NCBI RefSeq assembly: GCF_963378085.1
Contig: NZ_OY726395.1
Span: 2,914,001 to 2,978,000 of the forward strand
From: Mycolicibacterium sp. MU0050
GTDB taxonomy: Bacteria > Actinomycetota > Actinomycetes > Mycobacteriales > Mycobacteriaceae
Reading direction: 5' to 3'
Length of the DNA stretch: 64,000 nt
Within the stretch, counting starts at the first letter, position 1. The number at the start of each line of letters is the position of its first letter. A program made the translations under genes and the position numbers. Below the pieces are notes generated by a model. The model worked only from the letters and a program-made list of their open reading frames with translations. It made no database searches and was not told the origin of the DNA. Shown piece after piece: positions 42,830-52,810 of the stretch.

Positions 42830-44242
42830 TCAGGCGGTCGCGAACTCCCGCAGGCCCGCCGCCAGCGCCACGGGCACCTGCGCCTTGATCCGGGTTCCGG
42901 CCGCGGTGTGCTCGGTGGCATCGACGCGACCGATTTCGTGCACCCGGGCCACCAGGTCGCCCCGGTCGTAGGGAATCGTCACATCGACCGAGACGTCCGT
43001 CGGTTCGACCAACTCGCCCATCCGCTGCCGCAGCCGGTCCAGGCCCTCGCCGGTGTGCGCGGAGACGAAGACCGCGCCCGGCAGCGCACGACGCAACTTG
43101 GCCAGCTCCAGATCTCCGGCCGCGTCGATCTTGTTGACCACCAACAACTCCGGGGCCGGACGACCGTCGTGGTCGGCGATGACCTCGCCGACCACCTCCC
43201 GCACCGCCGCGATCTGCGCCATCGGATTGGCATCCGAACCGTCGACGACATGCACCAACAGGTCGGCGTCGAGCACCTCCTCCAGCGTGGACTGGAACGC
43301 CTCCACCAACTGCGTGGGCAGGTGCCGGACGAAGCCCACCGTGTCGGTCAGCACGAAGGCTCGACCGTCGTCGAAGGTGCCGCGGCGCGTGGTGGGCTCG
43401 AGCGTCGCGAACAGCGCGTCCTCCACCAGCACACCGGCGCCGGTCAGCGCGTTGAGCAGACTGGACTTGCCGGCGTTCGTGTAGCCCACGATCGCCACCT
43501 GCGCCACGTCGCTGCGGCGGCGGCCGCCGCGCTGCGTGTCGCGGATCTTCTTCATCTCCTTGATCTCGCGGCGCAGCTTGGACATCCGCTCGCGGATCCG
43601 ACGACGGTCCGTCTCGATCTTGGTCTCACCGGGCCCGCGCGTGCCCACGCCGCCACCGGCACCACCGGCGCGACCGCCGGCCTGCCGGGACATCGACTCG
43701 CCCCAGCCCCGCAGCCGCGGCAGCATGTATTCCATCTGCGCCAACGAGACCTGCGCCTTACCCTCGCGGCTGGTCGCGTGCTGGGCGAAGATGTCGAGGA
43801 TCAGCGCCGTGCGGTCGATCACCTTGACCTTGACCGCCTTCTCCAGCGCGACGAGCTGCGCCGGGGAGAGCTCGCCGTCGCAGATGACGGTGTCGGCCCC
43901 GGTGGCCAGCACCACTTCGCGCAGTTCGGCCGCCTTGCCCGAGCCGATGTAGGTCGACGGGTCCGGCTTGTCGCGGCGCTGGATCAGCCCTTCGAGCACC
44001 TCGGAGCCGGCAGTCTTGGCCAGCGCCGCCAGCTCGGCGAGGCTCGCCTCGGCCTCGGCGGCACTGCCCTCGGTCCAAACCCCCACCAGCACAACGCGTT
44101 CCAGGCGCAGCTGGCGATACTCGACCTCGGAGACGTCCTCGAGCTCGGTCGACAGCCCGGCGACCCGGCGCAGCGCCGAGCGGTCGTCGAGGGCCAGTTC
44201 ACCGGCGGTGGGCTCGGCGGGGAAGCGTGATTCGTCAGTCAT
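42830..44242 (-). CDS. hflX: Ribosome-associated GTPase HflX
   Basis: A 470-residue translational GTPase that splits stalled or stressed 70S ribosomes. The N-terminal HflX domain (about residues 40-210) includes DPSTYIGSGKA and CDGELSPAQL. The Gly-rich linker GGRAGGAGGGVGTRGPGETKIE precedes a coiled helix and the G domain, with Walker A GYTNAGKSSL, switch DTVGFV and NKID. The ATG at 44242 matches the start of relatives; an earlier in-frame ATG lies inside dapF. dapF ends 49 bases upstream on the same strand, so it is the last gene of a miaA-dapF-hflX run. Confidence 0.94.
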   Translation of the reverse strand: MTDESRFPAEPTAGELALDDRSALRRVAGLSTELEDVSEVEYRQLRLERVVLVGVWTEGSAAEAEASLAELAALAKTAGSEVLEGLIQRRDKPDPSTYIGSGKAAELREVVLATGADTVICDGELSPAQLVALEKAVKVKVIDRTALILDIFAQHATSREGKAQVSLAQMEYMLPRLRGWGESMSRQAGGRAGGAGGGVGTRGPGETKIETDRRRIRERMSKLRREIKEMKKIRDTQRGGRRRSDVAQVAIVGYTNAGKSSLLNALTGAGVLVEDALFATLEPTTRRGTFDDGRAFVLTDTVGFVRHLPTQLVEAFQSTLEEVLDADLLVHVVDGSDANPMAQIAAVREVVGEVIADHDGRPAPELLVVNKIDAAGDLELAKLRRALPGAVFVSAHTGEGLDRLRQRMGELVEPTDVSVDVTIPYDRGDLVARVHEIGRVDATEHTAAGTRIKAQVPVALAAGLREFATA

Positions 44243-44291
44243 GGGCAGTGCCCGATGATGGCATGTCCGCTGCTGTACCCGCCAACGATTA

Positions 44292-45161
44292 TCAAGTCTG
44301 CGCGCTCCACCAATCCGCGGCCAGTTCACCGTGCGCCAGCAGTACCGACGGGCCGCGCAGGTAGCTGGTTGCGTCGGTGATGGTGACCACCACCTCCCCG
44401 CCGGGAATCCGGACCGTCAACGTCCCCGTGTCCGCGTCGCGGTGCCGCAGCGCCGCCACCGCGGCGGCCACCGTGCCCGTCCCGCAGGACCGGGTCTCCC
44501 CCACCCCGCGTTCGTGGACGCGCATGCTGACCGTGTCGTCGACGGGGGCGGTGAGCACCTCGACGTTGACCCCGTCGGGAAACTGGCCGGCGTCGAAGGC
44601 CACCGGCGCGGCGACGTCCAGCGCGGCGAGCTCACCGGGCGTCAGCCTCGGGTCCACGCAGGCCAGATGCGGGTTGCCGACGTCGACGGCCAGGCCCTCG
44701 AATCCGCGTCCCCCCACGGTGGCCCGGCCGCGGCCGAACGGATTCGCCTTGCCCATGTCCACGGTGACCTCCGCGGTGACCGCGTCGTGCGCGTGCAGCA
44801 CCACCGCGCGCGCCCCGGCCCGTGTCCCGACGACGAACTCGGAGCGGGGTTCGAGCCCGGTCGCGCGCAGGTAGTGGGCGAACACCCGGACGCCGTTGCC
44901 GCACATCTCGGCCACCGATCCGTCCGCGTTGCGGTAGTCCATGAACCAGTCGTCGGCGGTGACGCCGTCGGGCAGGTTCTCGAGGACCCCCGCCGCGGTG
45001 GCCGCCGCGGCCCGGGTCACCCGCAGCACGCCGTCGGCACCCAGGCCGCGCCGCCGGTCGCACAGCGCGGCCACCGCCGACGCGGACAGCTCCAGGTCGG
45101 CGGTCAGGTCGGGCAGCAGCACGAAGTCGTTCTGCGTGCCGTGGCCCTTGGCGAACTTCAC
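44292..45161 (-). CDS. dapF: Diaminopimelate epimerase
   Basis: DapF converts LL- to meso-diaminopimelate for lysine and peptidoglycan synthesis. The 289-residue protein has both catalytic cysteines, in MCGNGVRVF near residue 86 and [10 protein letters not shown] near residue 223. Conserved GNPHLA and VGETRSCG blocks are present. The GTG at 45161 is chosen because the product then begins [11 protein letters not shown] as in relatives and has the M. tuberculosis length. The miaA stop is 4 bases upstream. A longer frame exists only through miaA. Confidence 0.96.
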   Translation of the reverse strand: MKFAKGHGTQNDFVLLPDLTADLELSASAVAALCDRRRGLGADGVLRVTRAAAATAAGVLENLPDGVTADDWFMDYRNADGSVAEMCGNGVRVFAHYLRATGLEPRSEFVVGTRAGARAVVLHAHDAVTAEVTVDMGKANPFGRGRATVGGRGFEGLAVDVGNPHLACVDPRLTPGELAALDVAAPVAFDAGQFPDGVNVEVLTAPVDDTVSMRVHERGVGETRSCGTGTVAAAVAALRHRDADTGTLTVRIPGGEVVVTITDATSYLRGPSVLLAHGELAADWWSAQT

Positions 45162-45165
45162 CAGT

Positions 45166-46074
45166 TCAGGATACGTGGCGCCAGATCGCCATGGCCTGCT
45201 CGAGCAGATCGGCCCCCGCGCCGTCGAGCCAGCGGACCCGATAGTCGCGCCGGAACCAGGACCGCTGCCGGCGGACGTAGCGCCGGGTACCGATGAACGT
45301 CGGCTCGTGGCCGCCGTGTCCGTCGCCGCCGGCATCCAGGTCGGCGAGCACCTGCGCGTAGCCCAGCGCGCGGGACGCGGTCACGCCCTCGCGCAGCCCG
45401 ACCTCGCACAGCCCGCGCACCTCCTCGACCAGCCCGCCGTCGAACATCGCCGCGGTGCGCAGCTGCAGTCGTCGGTCGAGAAGCTCGGTGTCCCAATCCA
45501 ATCCGATGATGGCGGTGTCCCAGCGCGGCGTCGCGCCGATGGTGGGCGCCGACGCCGCGAAGGGCTCGCCGGTCAGTTCGACGACCTCGAGCGCCCGCAC
45601 GATCCGACGTCCGTCGGTCGGCCGGATCGCCGCGGCCGCCGCCGGGTCACGGGTGCCGAGTTCGGCGTGCAGCGCGGCCGCACCGATCTCGGCGAGGCGC
45701 CGCTCCCAGCGGCTGCGCACCGCCGGATCGGTGGCCGGGAACGCCCAGTCGTCCAGCAGCGACTGCAGATAGAGCATGGAACCGCCGACGATCACCGGCA
45801 GCCGACCGCGTGCGGCGATGGCCTCCACATCGGCGGCCGCCGCCGCCTGATACCGCGCGACGGTGGCGGTCTCGACCACGTCGAGCACGTCGAGTTGGTG
45901 GTGCGGGACGCCGCGGCGCTCCTCGACCGCCAGTTTGGCGGTCCCGATGTCCATTCCGCGGTAGAGCTGCATGGCGTCGGCGTTGACGATCTCGCCGCCC
46001 AGGTGTTCGGCGAGGTCCAGCGCCAGCGCGGATTTTCCGGTGCCCGTCGGGCCGATGACGGCGATGGGTCTCAC
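45166..46074 (-). CDS. miaA: tRNA dimethylallyltransferase
   Basis: MiaA transfers a dimethylallyl group to N6 of A37 in tRNAs reading UNN codons, the first step toward the ms2i6A modification completed by MiaB, which is also in this window. The 302-residue protein has the P-loop GPTGTGKS (residues 7-14), the [15 protein letters not shown] motif and GGSMLYLQ. Its GTG start overlaps the LigB-like stop as GTGA. dapF starts 4 bases after its stop, so these genes form an operon. Confidence 0.96.
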   Translation of the reverse strand: MRPIAVIGPTGTGKSALALDLAEHLGGEIVNADAMQLYRGMDIGTAKLAVEERRGVPHHQLDVLDVVETATVARYQAAAAADVEAIAARGRLPVIVGGSMLYLQSLLDDWAFPATDPAVRSRWERRLAEIGAAALHAELGTRDPAAAAAIRPTDGRRIVRALEVVELTGEPFAASAPTIGATPRWDTAIIGLDWDTELLDRRLQLRTAAMFDGGLVEEVRGLCEVGLREGVTASRALGYAQVLADLDAGGDGHGGHEPTFIGTRRYVRRQRSWFRRDYRVRWLDGAGADLLEQAMAIWRHVS

Positions 46075-46751
46075 GGCCGCCAGACACCCGCGAAGTAGCC
46101 CACGCCGTAGGGGGCGCCCCGGTAGAACTCGTCGGCCGCACCGGGCGCCTCGAGGAGCCCGGCCAGCACGGCGAACGCCGCCCGGCCCACGACCGCGGCC
46201 GGCAGCGCGCGCAGGGCGGCGCCGTTCCCGCCGGCCAGCGCCTCGTCGAGGCGCTCCTGCACCGGCACCGAGCCCGGGTCGTGCCCGCCCGGCGCGCCCG
46301 CCGACAGGGTGTTGGCGCCATCGGCGACGAGAAGCACGCCGACGGGATCGGCCGCGGCGTCGATCTCGGCCCGCAGCCGAGCGCCGAGGTCGAGCGCCTC
46401 GGCGTCGGCGGCGTCGGCGGCCACACAGCGCACCGCGGCGCTCGCGTCCGGGGCGACCAGGCCGCGGACCCACCCCGTGATCAACGCGCACAGCGGCAGC
46501 TCGACCTGCTCGGAGGCGCTCAGCGACAGCCGGACCGGGACGTCGACGCCGTACCCCGCGAAGGTCCCCGCCGCCGACGGGCCGACCGCAGCGCCTCGCG
46601 GCCCCACACCGACGGCGATCCAGCGGGCGGGCAGCGCCGCCGCGGCGACGAGGACCGCCTCGCGGGCGAGCCCGAGTTCGTCGGCGGCGGTACCGGCCAG
46701 TTGCGGCACCAGCACCGGGGCCGAGGGGATGATCGCTACTGCCGTCAACAC
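46071..46751 (-). CDS. Class III extradiol dioxygenase (LigB)-like protein
   Basis: A 226-residue Ala-rich protein (Rv2728c counterpart) with resemblance to the LigB subunit fold of class III extradiol dioxygenases. The N-terminal [15 protein letters not shown] strand-loop fits the fold, but the two His and one Glu expected to bind iron are not evident, so enzyme activity is doubtful. The GTG at 46751 follows a TAGCGT box by 7 bases, suggesting a leaderless message. It heads the operon with miaA, dapF and hflX and is translationally coupled to miaA (GTGA). Confidence 0.72.
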   Translation of the reverse strand: MLTAVAIIPSAPVLVPQLAGTAADELGLAREAVLVAAAALPARWIAVGVGPRGAAVGPSAAGTFAGYGVDVPVRLSLSASEQVELPLCALITGWVRGLVAPDASAAVRCVAADAADAEALDLGARLRAEIDAAADPVGVLLVADGANTLSAGAPGGHDPGSVPVQERLDEALAGGNGAALRALPAAVVGRAAFAVLAGLLEAPGAADEFYRGAPYGVGYFAGVWRP

Positions 46752-46758
46752 GGCATCA

Positions 46759-46764
46759 ACGCTA
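46759..46764 (-). promoter_or_regulatory. -10 box of a leaderless promoter (LigB-like-miaA-dapF-hflX operon)
   Basis: On the minus strand TAGCGT lies 7 bases before the GTG at 46751. No ribosome-binding site is seen. Confidence 0.45.
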
Positions 46765-46959
46765 TCGGGGGCGCTCGGCGTGCACGGATACGCCTCCGAC
46801 CTGGGACGCCGGGGTCCGCGGCGCGACTCATCCCGGCGACGATGTCGGCTTTGGCCATGCCCGGGGGAACTACCTGCTTGAATACCCCTGGAAGACAAGG
46901 CGCCGCGTCGCGCGGCAGTGCGCGGAGATATCCGCGTGGAGAGTAGGTACGGGCAGGTC

Positions 46960-48303
46960 ATGACCACACAAGATCCGACGCACGGCGAATCGTCACCGGC
47001 ACCGGCACCGACCCCGCGGCCGGTCCCCGGTCCGATTCCCCGGCCGGGCCCCCGGCCGGGACCGCACCCGGCGGCCGCGGTACCGGCTCCCCCGTCGAGC
47101 AATCCGCACAAGTTCGGGCGCGTCGACGCCGACGGCACGGTGTGGCTGATCAGTTCGGCCGGCGAGCGGGTCGTCGGATCCTGGCAGGCCGGCGACGCCG
47201 AGGCCGCCTACGCCCACTTCGGACGCCGGTTCGACGACCTGGCCACCGAGATCGCGCTGATGGAGTCCCGGCTGGAGTCCGGCACCGGCGACGCGCGCAA
47301 GATCAAGGCCGCCGCGGCGACGCTGGCCGAGAGCCTGCCCACGGCCAGCGTCCTCGGCGACGTCGACGCGCTGGCGGCCCGGCTGGCCAAGATCGCCGAG
47401 CACGCGGAATCGGCGGCCGCCGAGGAGAAGGCCAAGCGCGAGGAGCATCGCGCCGCCCAGACCGCGCGCAAGGAGGCGTTGGCCGCCGAGGCCGAGGAAC
47501 TGGCCGCCAACGCCACCCAGTGGAAGGCGGCCGGCGACCGGTTGCGGGCGATCCTCGACGAGTGGAAGACCATCACCGGCCTGGACCGCAAGACCGACGA
47601 CGCCCTGTGGAAGCGCTACTCGTCGGCGCGCGAGACGTTCAACCGGCGCCGCGGTTCGCACTTCGCCGAGTTGGACCGCGAGCGCGCCGGCGCCCGGCAG
47701 GCCAAGGAGAAGCTGTGCGAGCGCGCCGAGGCGCTCTCGGATTCGACGGACTGGGGACCCACCAGCGCGGCGTTCCGTGACCTGCTGGCCGAGTGGAAGG
47801 CGGCCGGACGCGCGTCCAAGGACGTCGATGATGCGCTGTGGCGGCGGTTCAAGGCCGCACAGGACACCTTCTTCTCCGCGCGCAACGCGGTGACCGCCGA
47901 ACGCGATGCCGAGTTCAAGGCCAACGCCACCGCCAAGGAGGCGCTGCTGGTGGAGGCCGAGAAGATCGACACCTCCGACCCGGACGCGGCCCGTTCGGCG
48001 CTGCGTGCCATCACCGACCGCTGGGACGAGATCGGCAAGGTGCCGCGCGAGCGCACCGACTTGGAGCGGCGGCTGCGCGCGGTGGAGAAGAAGATCCGCG
48101 ACGCGGCCGACGCGGGCTGGACCGACCCGCAGGCGCAGGCGCGGGCCGAGCAGTTCCGCGACCGGGTCGCTCAGTACGAGAAGCAGGCCGAGAAGGCCGA
48201 GGCCGCGGGCCGCACCAAGGAGGCCGAGGAGGCCCGGGCCAACGCCGAGCAGTGGCGGCAGTGGGCTGCCGCGGCCGAGGGGGCGCTCACCAAGAAGCGC
48301 TGA
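46960..48303 (+). CDS. DUF349 family coiled-coil protein
   Basis: A 447-residue protein (Rv2731 counterpart). A Pro-rich disordered N-terminus (about residues 8-45) is followed by at least three DUF349 repeats, each a long charged helix pair with a W-K-x-(I/L)-x-x-W-K-type core ([46 protein letters not shown] and the [22 protein letters not shown] block). The C-terminus is a highly charged coiled coil. The ATG at 46960 follows GGGCAGG. Function is unknown; it is probably cytosolic and oligomeric. It diverges from the LigB-like gene. Confidence 0.87.
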   Translation: MTTQDPTHGESSPAPAPTPRPVPGPIPRPGPRPGPHPAAAVPAPPSSNPHKFGRVDADGTVWLISSAGERVVGSWQAGDAEAAYAHFGRRFDDLATEIALMESRLESGTGDARKIKAAAATLAESLPTASVLGDVDALAARLAKIAEHAESAAAEEKAKREEHRAAQTARKEALAAEAEELAANATQWKAAGDRLRAILDEWKTITGLDRKTDDALWKRYSSARETFNRRRGSHFAELDRERAGARQAKEKLCERAEALSDSTDWGPTSAAFRDLLAEWKAAGRASKDVDDALWRRFKAAQDTFFSARNAVTAERDAEFKANATAKEALLVEAEKIDTSDPDAARSALRAITDRWDEIGKVPRERTDLERRLRAVEKKIRDAADAGWTDPQAQARAEQFRDRVAQYEKQAEKAEAAGRTKEAEEARANAEQWRQWAAAAEGALTKKR

Positions 48304-48310
48304 GGGCCCC

Positions 48311-48898
48311 CTAGTTGGTGGGCGGCTCTTCGGGCGGCAGGTTGTCCAACAACCCCTTGGACTGGCGCTCCGCCGCTTCTCGGCGTCGGGCCTCTTCGGC
48401 GGCCAGTTGCACCGCCGTGCGCGTCCAGACGACGCGCGCCCAGTGGAAGGCCAACAGGATCACGGCCACCCAGGCGATCACCAGCCCGATGCCCGGGCCC
48501 GGGTAGCCCGTCGCCGCGGTTTGTCGGGTCCAGATCGCGAGCATCCCGGCGACCGCCGCCACGGAGGAGCCGGCCAGCGCCACCCAGGCCAACGCCCAGC
48601 GCCGGGTCAGCAGTCCGAGCATGGAAAAGCCGACGCCGAAGATCAGTGCCAGCCAGGCGAACAACCGGTGCGGCATCGCGATGCCGGCGTCGAGCGCGGC
48701 GTCGGTGCCCAGCAACACGTCGACGCCGCGGGCGCCGCCGGTGTGCGGCAGGGCGAACGAGCCCAGCAGCACGAACACCAGGATGGCCACCACCAGAGCC
48801 CTGGCCCCGGGGTTGATCTCCCGGGCGATGCGCCGTTCGGCCGCCTCGATGTCGGCCCGGAAGCCCTCGAAACCGTCGGATCCCTGCGGCGCGCTCAT
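48311..48898 (-). CDS. Conserved membrane protein (Rv2732c-type)
   Basis: A 195-residue integral membrane protein with a soluble N-terminal 35 residues and four hydrophobic helices at about 38-56, 75-93, 97-118 and 128-150. The C-terminal 45 residues are helical, charged and probably cytosolic ([17 protein letters not shown]). The ATG overlaps the miaB stop as ATGA, so expression is coupled to miaB. The product is conserved in mycobacteria but has no assigned function. It converges on the DUF349 gene. Confidence 0.8.
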   Translation of the reverse strand: MSAPQGSDGFEGFRADIEAAERRIAREINPGARALVVAILVFVLLGSFALPHTGGARGVDVLLGTDAALDAGIAMPHRLFAWLALIFGVGFSMLGLLTRRWALAWVALAGSSVAAVAGMLAIWTRQTAATGYPGPGIGLVIAWVAVILLAFHWARVVWTRTAVQLAAEEARRREAAERQSKGLLDNLPPEEPPTN

Positions 48899-50424
48899 CG
48901 GGCACACCCCGACGTCGCGGGCACCGCCGCCGGGGCCCCGAGCCCCGGCAGGCCGAGGCCCACCGTGCGGGGCCGCAGCCCCGCCTCGTGAGCGTCGCCG
49001 GCCCGGGTGCGACGGTGCTGGTGCAGCACGCCGTCGGCGATCAGGTGGTGCGGCGCGGCCCCGGTGATGACGGTGGTCACCACGTCGCCGGGACGGACCT
49101 CGGCCGCGCCCGGGGCGAAGTGCACCAGGCGGCCGTCGCGCGCGCGCCCACTCATCCGCGCCGTCGCGGTGTCCTTGCGGCCCTCGCCGGCCGCCACCAG
49201 GATCTCCACGGTCTTGCCGAGTTGCGCCTTGTTCTGCTGCAGGGAAATCTCCTCCTGAACCGCGATGAGTCGTTCATACCGTTCCTGGACCACCGCTTTG
49301 GGCAGTTGGTCGGGCAACTCGGCGGCCGGGGTGCCCGGCCGCTTGGAGTACTGGAAGGTGAAGGCGCTGGCGAATTGCGCGCGCCGCACCACCTCCAGCG
49401 TCGCCTCGAAATCCGCTTCGGTCTCCCCCGGGAACCCGACGATGATGTCGGTGGTGATCGCCGCGTGCGGCATTGCCGCGCGGACCCGGTCGATGATGCC
49501 CAGGAACCGCTCGGCGCGGTAGGACCGCCGCATGGCCTTGAGGACCCGGTCGGAACCGGACTGCAACGGCATGTGCAGGGCCGGGCACACATTCGGCGTC
49601 TCGGCCATGGCCTCGATGACGTCGTCGGTGAACTCCGCCGGGTGCGGCGAGGTGAAGCGGACGCGCTCCAGGCCCTCGACGCGCCCGCAGGCCCGCAGCA
49701 ACGCAGCGAACGCACCGCGGTCGCGGGGCGTGTCGGGGTCGGCGAACGAGACACCGTAGGCGTTGACGTTCTGCCCCAGCAGGGTCACCTCCAGCACGCC
49801 CTGGCTCACCAGCGACTCGACCTCGGCGAGGATGTCCCCGGGCCGGCGGTCCACCTCCTTGCCGCGCAACGCGGGCACGATGCAGAACGTGCAGGTGTTG
49901 TTGCACCCCACCGAGATGGAAACCCATCCCGCATAAGCGGATTCGCGCGCCGCCGGCAGCGCGGACGGAAACTCCTCGAGCGCTTCGGCGATCTCCACCT
50001 GGGCCTCGCGGTTGTGCCGGGCGCGCTCGAGCAGCGCGGGTAGCGAGCCGATGTTGTGGGTGCCGAACACCACGTCGACCCAGGGCGCCCGCCCCAGCAC
50101 CGCGTCGCGATCCTTCTGCGCCAGGCAGCCGCCGACCGCGATCTGCATGTCGGGGTCCCGCTGTTTCCGCGGGGCGAGGTGGCTGAGGTTGCCGTACAGC
50201 TTGTTGTCGGCGTTCTCCCGGACCGCGCACGTGTTGAAGACCACGATGTCGGCGTCGGTGCCCTCGGCAGCGCGGCGGTACCCGGCGGCCTCCAGCAGGC
50301 CCGCCAGTCGCTCCGAATCGTGGACGTTCATCTGGCAGCCGTAGGTCCGGACCTGATAGGTGCGGGTGGTGGCCGCAGACGCCGCAGCGGGCGGCTGCGT
50401 CGCGGGTGCACAGGCCGAAGTCAC
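48895..50424 (-). CDS. miaB: tRNA-2-methylthio-N6-dimethylallyladenosine synthase
   Basis: A radical-SAM methylthiotransferase of 509 residues that adds a methylthio group to i6A37, acting after MiaA. The UPF0004 domain has the auxiliary-cluster cysteines in [15 protein letters not shown] and GGCLAQ. The radical-SAM cluster is [13 protein letters not shown] domain lies near residues 400-460, followed by an unusual Ala/Pro/Gly-rich tail of about 40 residues. The GTG at 50424 is supported by a TANNNT box 6 bases before it; an open frame extends 61 codons further upstream into the promoter region of gluA. A perfect inverted repeat spans the start. Confidence 0.93.
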   Translation of the reverse strand: MTSACAPATQPPAAASAATTRTYQVRTYGCQMNVHDSERLAGLLEAAGYRRAAEGTDADIVVFNTCAVRENADNKLYGNLSHLAPRKQRDPDMQIAVGGCLAQKDRDAVLGRAPWVDVVFGTHNIGSLPALLERARHNREAQVEIAEALEEFPSALPAARESAYAGWVSISVGCNNTCTFCIVPALRGKEVDRRPGDILAEVESLVSQGVLEVTLLGQNVNAYGVSFADPDTPRDRGAFAALLRACGRVEGLERVRFTSPHPAEFTDDVIEAMAETPNVCPALHMPLQSGSDRVLKAMRRSYRAERFLGIIDRVRAAMPHAAITTDIIVGFPGETEADFEATLEVVRRAQFASAFTFQYSKRPGTPAAELPDQLPKAVVQERYERLIAVQEEISLQQNKAQLGKTVEILVAAGEGRKDTATARMSGRARDGRLVHFAPGAAEVRPGDVVTTVITGAAPHHLIADGVLHQHRRTRAGDAHEAGLRPRTVGLGLPGLGAPAAVPATSGCAR

Positions 50425-50448
50425 CCGTCCATGGTACGGACGGGTGAC
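50420..50448. promoter_or_regulatory. Perfect 11-bp inverted repeat over the miaB promoter and start codon
   Basis: Arms 50420-50430 and 50438-50448 (GTCACCCGTCC and its complement) enclose 7 bases. On the minus strand the loop contains TACCAT, a -10 box 6 bases before the miaB GTG, and the GTG itself lies in one arm. It could be a repressor operator or, in RNA from an upstream start, a hairpin hiding the start codon. Confidence 0.6.
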
Positions 50449-50504
50449 GGCCAGACCCAATTCGACGCCTGGCCCGCCTGCGCGCAGATCCGGGTATTCC
50501 TGGG

Positions 50505-50510
50505 TAAGGT
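50505..50510 (+). promoter_or_regulatory. -10 box of a leaderless gluA promoter
   Basis: TAAGGT lies 8 bases before the ATG at 50519; no ribosome-binding site is present. Confidence 0.5.
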
Positions 50511-50518
50511 CTTGGCCC

Positions 50519-51277
50519 ATGGCCGCCGCTGCTGACAACGACGTGCCGATGATCTCCCTGCGTGCGGTCAACAAGCGCTTCGGCGACCTCCACGTGCTCC
50601 GGGACATCGACCTCGAGGTGCGGCGCGGTCAGGTGATCGTGGTGCTCGGGCCGTCCGGGTCGGGCAAGTCCACCCTGTGCCGGGCCATCAACCGGCTCGA
50701 GCCGATCGATTCGGGCACCATCACCATCGACGGCCGGGTGCTGCCCGCCGAGGGACGTCAGCTCGCCGAACTACGCAGCGACGTCGGAATGGTGTTCCAA
50801 TCGTTCAACCTGTTCGCCCACAAGACCATTCTGGAGAACGTCGCGCTGGCGCCGACGAAGGTCCGCAAGCGACCCAAGGACCAGGCCCGCTCGGAGGCGA
50901 TGGCGCTGCTGGAACGGGTGGGCGTGGCCGATCAGGCCGACAAGTACCCCGCCCAGCTCTCCGGCGGGCAGCAGCAACGGGTCGCGATCGCCCGCTCGTT
51001 GGCCATGAATCCCAAGGTGATGCTGTTCGACGAGCCGACCAGCGCGCTGGACCCGGAGATGATCAACGAGGTCCTGGCGGTGATGGGCGCGCTGGCCGAG
51101 GGCGGGATGACCATGCTGGTGGTCACGCACGAAATGGGCTTCGCCCGCCGCGCCGCCGACCGGGTGGTGTTCATGTCCGACGGGGCGATCCTCGAGGACG
51201 CGCCGCCCGAGGAGTTCTTCTCCAATCCCCAGACCGACCGCGCCAAGGACTTCCTCGGGAAGATCCTCAATCATTGA
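50519..51277 (+). CDS. gluA: Glutamate ABC transporter ATP-binding protein
   Basis: The ATPase of a polar amino-acid importer, 252 residues. Walker [11 protein letters not shown]-loop FQSFNLF, signature [12 protein letters not shown], Walker [10 protein letters not shown] and the switch His in VVTHEMG are all intact. It is the first gene of gluABCD and was probably expressed from a leaderless promoter. The set resembles gluABCD of Corynebacterium and M. smegmatis, also next to recX-recA, which supports glutamate as substrate. M. tuberculosis lacks it here. The stop overlaps an ATG of the next gene. Confidence 0.9.
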   Translation: MAAAADNDVPMISLRAVNKRFGDLHVLRDIDLEVRRGQVIVVLGPSGSGKSTLCRAINRLEPIDSGTITIDGRVLPAEGRQLAELRSDVGMVFQSFNLFAHKTILENVALAPTKVRKRPKDQARSEAMALLERVGVADQADKYPAQLSGGQQQRVAIARSLAMNPKVMLFDEPTSALDPEMINEVLAVMGALAEGGMTMLVVTHEMGFARRAADRVVFMSDGAILEDAPPEEFFSNPQTDRAKDFLGKILNH

Positions 51278-51294
51278 TGGCGAAAGGAAACCCC

Positions 51295-52104
51295 ATGCCC
51301 ACCTTCCGATTCCGTCGTGCGGCGGCCGCCGTGATCGCCGCGGTGCTCCCGCTGTCCCTGGCCGCGTGCGGCGGGGGTGACGAGAACAAGATCGTGATCG
51401 GCACCAAGTTCGATCAGCCCGGCCTGGCCAACAAGAATCCGGACGGCACCATGAGCGGGTTCGACGTCGACGTGGCCCGCTACGTCGCCGACAAGCTGGG
51501 GTACACCCCCGAGCAGATCGAGTGGAAGGAAGCGCCGTCCGGCCAGCGGGAGACACTGATCCAGAACGGTCAGGTCGACTACATCGTCGCGACCTACTCG
51601 ATCACCGATGCCCGCAAGGAGAAGGTCGACTTCGCCGGCCCATACCTGCTCACCGGTCAGAGCCTGCTGGTCCGCGCGGACAACACCGACATCACCGGCA
51701 AGGACTCGCTGGAGAACAACAAGGTGCTGTGCTCGGTGACCGGATCCACCCCGGCGCAGAAGATCAAGGACGAGTTCCCCGGCGTCCAGCTGCAGCAGTA
51801 CGACACCTATTCCGCGTGCGTCGAGGCGCTGAAGAACAACGCGGTCGACGCCCTGACCACCGACGAAGTGATCCTGGCCGGGTACGCCGCGCAGACCCCG
51901 GGCGCGTTCAAGATCGTCGGCGAGCCGTTCTCCGAGGAGCGCTACGGCATCGGGCTCAAGCAGGGCGACGACGAGCTGCGCGGCAAGATCAACGACGCCC
52001 TCGAACAGATGCTGTCCGACGGCGCCTGGCAGGACGCGTTCGAGCAGAACCTCGGCCCGGCCGGCATCGCCACGCCGACGCCGCCCGCGGTCGATCGCTA
52101 CTGA
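51295..52104 (+). CDS. gluB: Glutamate ABC transporter substrate-binding lipoprotein
   Basis: A 269-residue solute-binding protein of the polar amino-acid family. A lipoprotein signal with lipobox LAAC (Cys near residue 23) anchors it to the outer face of the membrane. The DVDVARYVADKLGY and TYSITDARKEKVDFAGPY blocks are typical of the family. The ATG at 51295 is chosen because GAAAGGAA lies 5 bases upstream; an earlier ATG (51277) overlaps the gluA stop and would add six residues. It is the second gene of gluABCD. Confidence 0.9.
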   Translation: MPTFRFRRAAAAVIAAVLPLSLAACGGGDENKIVIGTKFDQPGLANKNPDGTMSGFDVDVARYVADKLGYTPEQIEWKEAPSGQRETLIQNGQVDYIVATYSITDARKEKVDFAGPYLLTGQSLLVRADNTDITGKDSLENNKVLCSVTGSTPAQKIKDEFPGVQLQQYDTYSACVEALKNNAVDALTTDEVILAGYAAQTPGAFKIVGEPFSEERYGIGLKQGDDELRGKINDALEQMLSDGAWQDAFEQNLGPAGIATPTPPAVDRY

Positions 52105-52129
52105 GATCGCGCACGGGGCCGATTGATCA

Positions 52130-52810
52130 GTGGAGGTCTTGACCGAATACCACGAGCAGGTCCTGGCGGCGTTCGTGGTGACCATCAAGCTGACGCTGTA
52201 CTCGGCCCTGGGCGCGTTGGTGCTGGGCACGGTGCTGGCCGCCATGCGGCTGGCGCCCGTGCCGGTGCTGAACTGGCTCGGCGCCGGCTACGTGCACCTG
52301 ATGCGTAATACGCCGCTGACGCTGATCCTGCTGTTCTGCTCGTTCGGGGTGTCCCAGACGTTGGGATTCACGCTGGCCGACGCCAGTTCCCCGACCTCGG
52401 TCGCCGACAGCAACTTCCGGCTGGCGGTGCTGGGCCTGGCGGTCTACACGGCGTCCTTCGTCTGCGAGACGATCCGCTCCGGGGTGAACACCGTGCCGCT
52501 GGGACAGGTCGAGGCCGCCCGTTCGCTCGGGTTCACCTTCAGCCAGAACCTGCGAATGATCTTGCTGCCGCAGGCGTTCCGCGCGGTGATCATTCCGCTG
52601 GGTTCGGTGCTGATCGCGCTGACCAAGAACACCACGATCGCCTCGGCCATCGGCGTCGCCGAGGCCGCGCTGCTGATGAAGGAGATGATCGAGAACACCG
52701 CGGCCCTGATCGCCGTCGGCACGATCTTCGCGGTCGGGTTCGTGGTCCTGACCCTGCCGATGGGGTTGTTCTTCGGGTGGCTGAGCAAGCGCCTGGCGGT
52801 CGCCCGATGA
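52130..52810 (+). CDS. gluC: Glutamate ABC transporter permease (first)
   Basis: A 226-residue membrane permease of the HisM/GltK type with about five helices and the cytosolic EAA loop (QVEAARSLGFTFSQNLRMILLPQA near residue 125), which contacts the ATPase GluA. The GTG at 52130 is used; a ribosome-binding site is not obvious and TTG at 52139 is an alternative. Its stop overlaps the gluD start as ATGA. Confidence 0.9.
   Translation: MEVLTEYHEQVLAAFVVTIKLTLYSALGALVLGTVLAAMRLAPVPVLNWLGAGYVHLMRNTPLTLILLFCSFGVSQTLGFTLADASSPTSVADSNFRLAVLGLAVYTASFVCETIRSGVNTVPLGQVEAARSLGFTFSQNLRMILLPQAFRAVIIPLGSVLIALTKNTTIASAIGVAEAALLMKEMIENTAALIAVGTIFAVGFVVLTLPMGLFFGWLSKRLAVAR

Noticed and set aside
46860..46900. 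GGGGAAC before the DUF349 gene as an ECF promoter
   Set aside because: No GTT element follows at 16-19 bases, unlike the sigB and clgR promoters.
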